The translations under genes were made by a program, and so were the position numbers. Below the pieces are notes generated by a model. The model was given only the letters and a program-made list of their open reading frames with translations. It made no database searches and had not been told where the DNA came from. From Candidatus Helarchaeota archaeon (GTDB lineage Archaea; Asgardarchaeota; Lokiarchaeia; Helarchaeales; HEL-GB-A): a stretch of 46,091 bases of DNA. The stretch lies in the NCBI GenBank assembly GCA_016840125.1, contig JAEOSY010000149.1, positions 1 to 46,091 on the forward strand. The letters run 5' to 3'. Shown here in pieces: positions 45,738 through 46,091 of this stretch; the first letter of the stretch is position 1; each line of letters begins with the position of its first letter.

Positions 45738-46091
45738 AAAAAAGCCTGATGTAATCTATTTTGTCGGATGTACATCAGCCTATAGAACGACGGAAATTGC
45801 TGGTGCAACAGTTAAAATCTTAGAGAAAGCCGGGGTAAATTATAAGATCATGGACTCAGACGAGTGGTGTTGTGGCAGCCCGATGATAAATACTGGCCAA
45901 CTTGAAGCCGCAAAAAAAACCATGGAGCATAATTTAAAAAGTATACAGGAAACTGGAGTTGAGATAGTCATAACTTCCTGTGCAGGGTGTTTTAAAACAT
46001 TTAAATATTCATATCCTAAGATGTTTGGAGAATTAGGCTTCGAAGTAAAACATACCATTGAGTATGTCGATCAACTCATAAGAGAAGGCGA
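45730..46091 (+). CDS. CCG-domain (HdrB/GlcF-like) iron-sulfur protein, partial
   Basis: Begins inside the end of the previous gene and runs off the window; 120 residues are visible. VIYFVGCTSAYR, WCCGSP and TSCAGCFKTFKYSYP match the first CCG (cysteine-rich) domain of HdrB, GlcF and LutA-type proteins, which bind a non-cubane 4Fe-4S cluster. With the GlcD-like and HdrC-like products it forms a likely three-subunit dehydrogenase. The 3' part, probably a second CCG domain, lies beyond the window. Confidence 0.88.
   Translation, partial: MSEKKPDVIYFVGCTSAYRTTEIAGATVKILEKAGVNYKIMDSDEWCCGSPMINTGQLEAAKKTMEHNLKSIQETGVEIVITSCAGCFKTFKYSYPKMFGELGFEVKHTIEYVDQLIREG

Overview
The window reads as a piece of an Asgard-type archaeal chromosome. 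The evidence is AT-rich DNA, short leaders with archaeal TATA boxes, a eukaryote-like Rab/Ras-family GTPase, an MglA-like GTPase, and the archaeal/eukaryotic (PSTK plus SepSecS) route to selenocysteine. Among archaea that combination points to a Lokiarchaeia-like lineage. The phylum-level call is reasonable; anything finer is a guess. No transposase, integrase, phage module or CRISPR array was seen.

Layout. 1-5.2 kb: a small hypothetical gene, a 0.8-kb gene-free stretch with an imperfect inverted repeat, a radical SAM enzyme, and a 948-aa surface protein (parallel beta-helix, then eleven 23-residue Ca-binding-type repeats, membrane anchor and cytoplasmic tail). 5.4-13.2 kb: a DUF2148 ferredoxin behind a duplicated palindrome, thiD with an abnormal start, membrane proteins, a TatD hydrolase, a membrane-anchored PHP protein, PSTK, and a nucleotidyltransferase. 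13.2-15.8 kb: iorAB.

16-27.5 kb is the most unusual part. An MglA-like GTPase leads a same-strand run of helical/coiled-coil proteins. After a radical SAM gene and an MFS gene comes a stomatin-like (slipin) gene, followed by three more small helical proteins and an NfeD-like protein. The small helical proteins of the two groups look distantly paralogous, and one from each group ends in the same C-terminal peptide (H-L-[LI]-K-P-S-x-[FL]-F-G). I propose a GTPase/slipin/NfeD-linked membrane-scaffold system, as a hypothesis.

28-35 kb holds most of the selenocysteine machinery: a UCA-anticodon tRNA-Sec with a 7-bp D stem and a 13-bp acceptor/T helix, SepSecS and SelB in a 4-bp overlapping operon, and an AIR-synthase-like protein of the methanogenesis-marker-2 type. 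PSTK lies at 11.3 kb. True SelD is not in the window. A roughly 225-nt tRNA-like RNA with its own promoter and T-run lies at 34.8-35.0 kb.

35-46 kb: a Rab-like GTPase, an SCP2-like/nucleotidyltransferase pair, an iron-sulfur protein, a 7-TM protein, and a divergent redox locus. One arm has two tandem paralogues of an unrecognised family, a ferredoxin and a phytoene-desaturase-like flavoprotein. The other arm has a GlcD-like flavoprotein, an HdrC-like iron-sulfur protein and a CCG-domain protein cut off by the window end. A palindrome with an extra half-site lies between the two arms.
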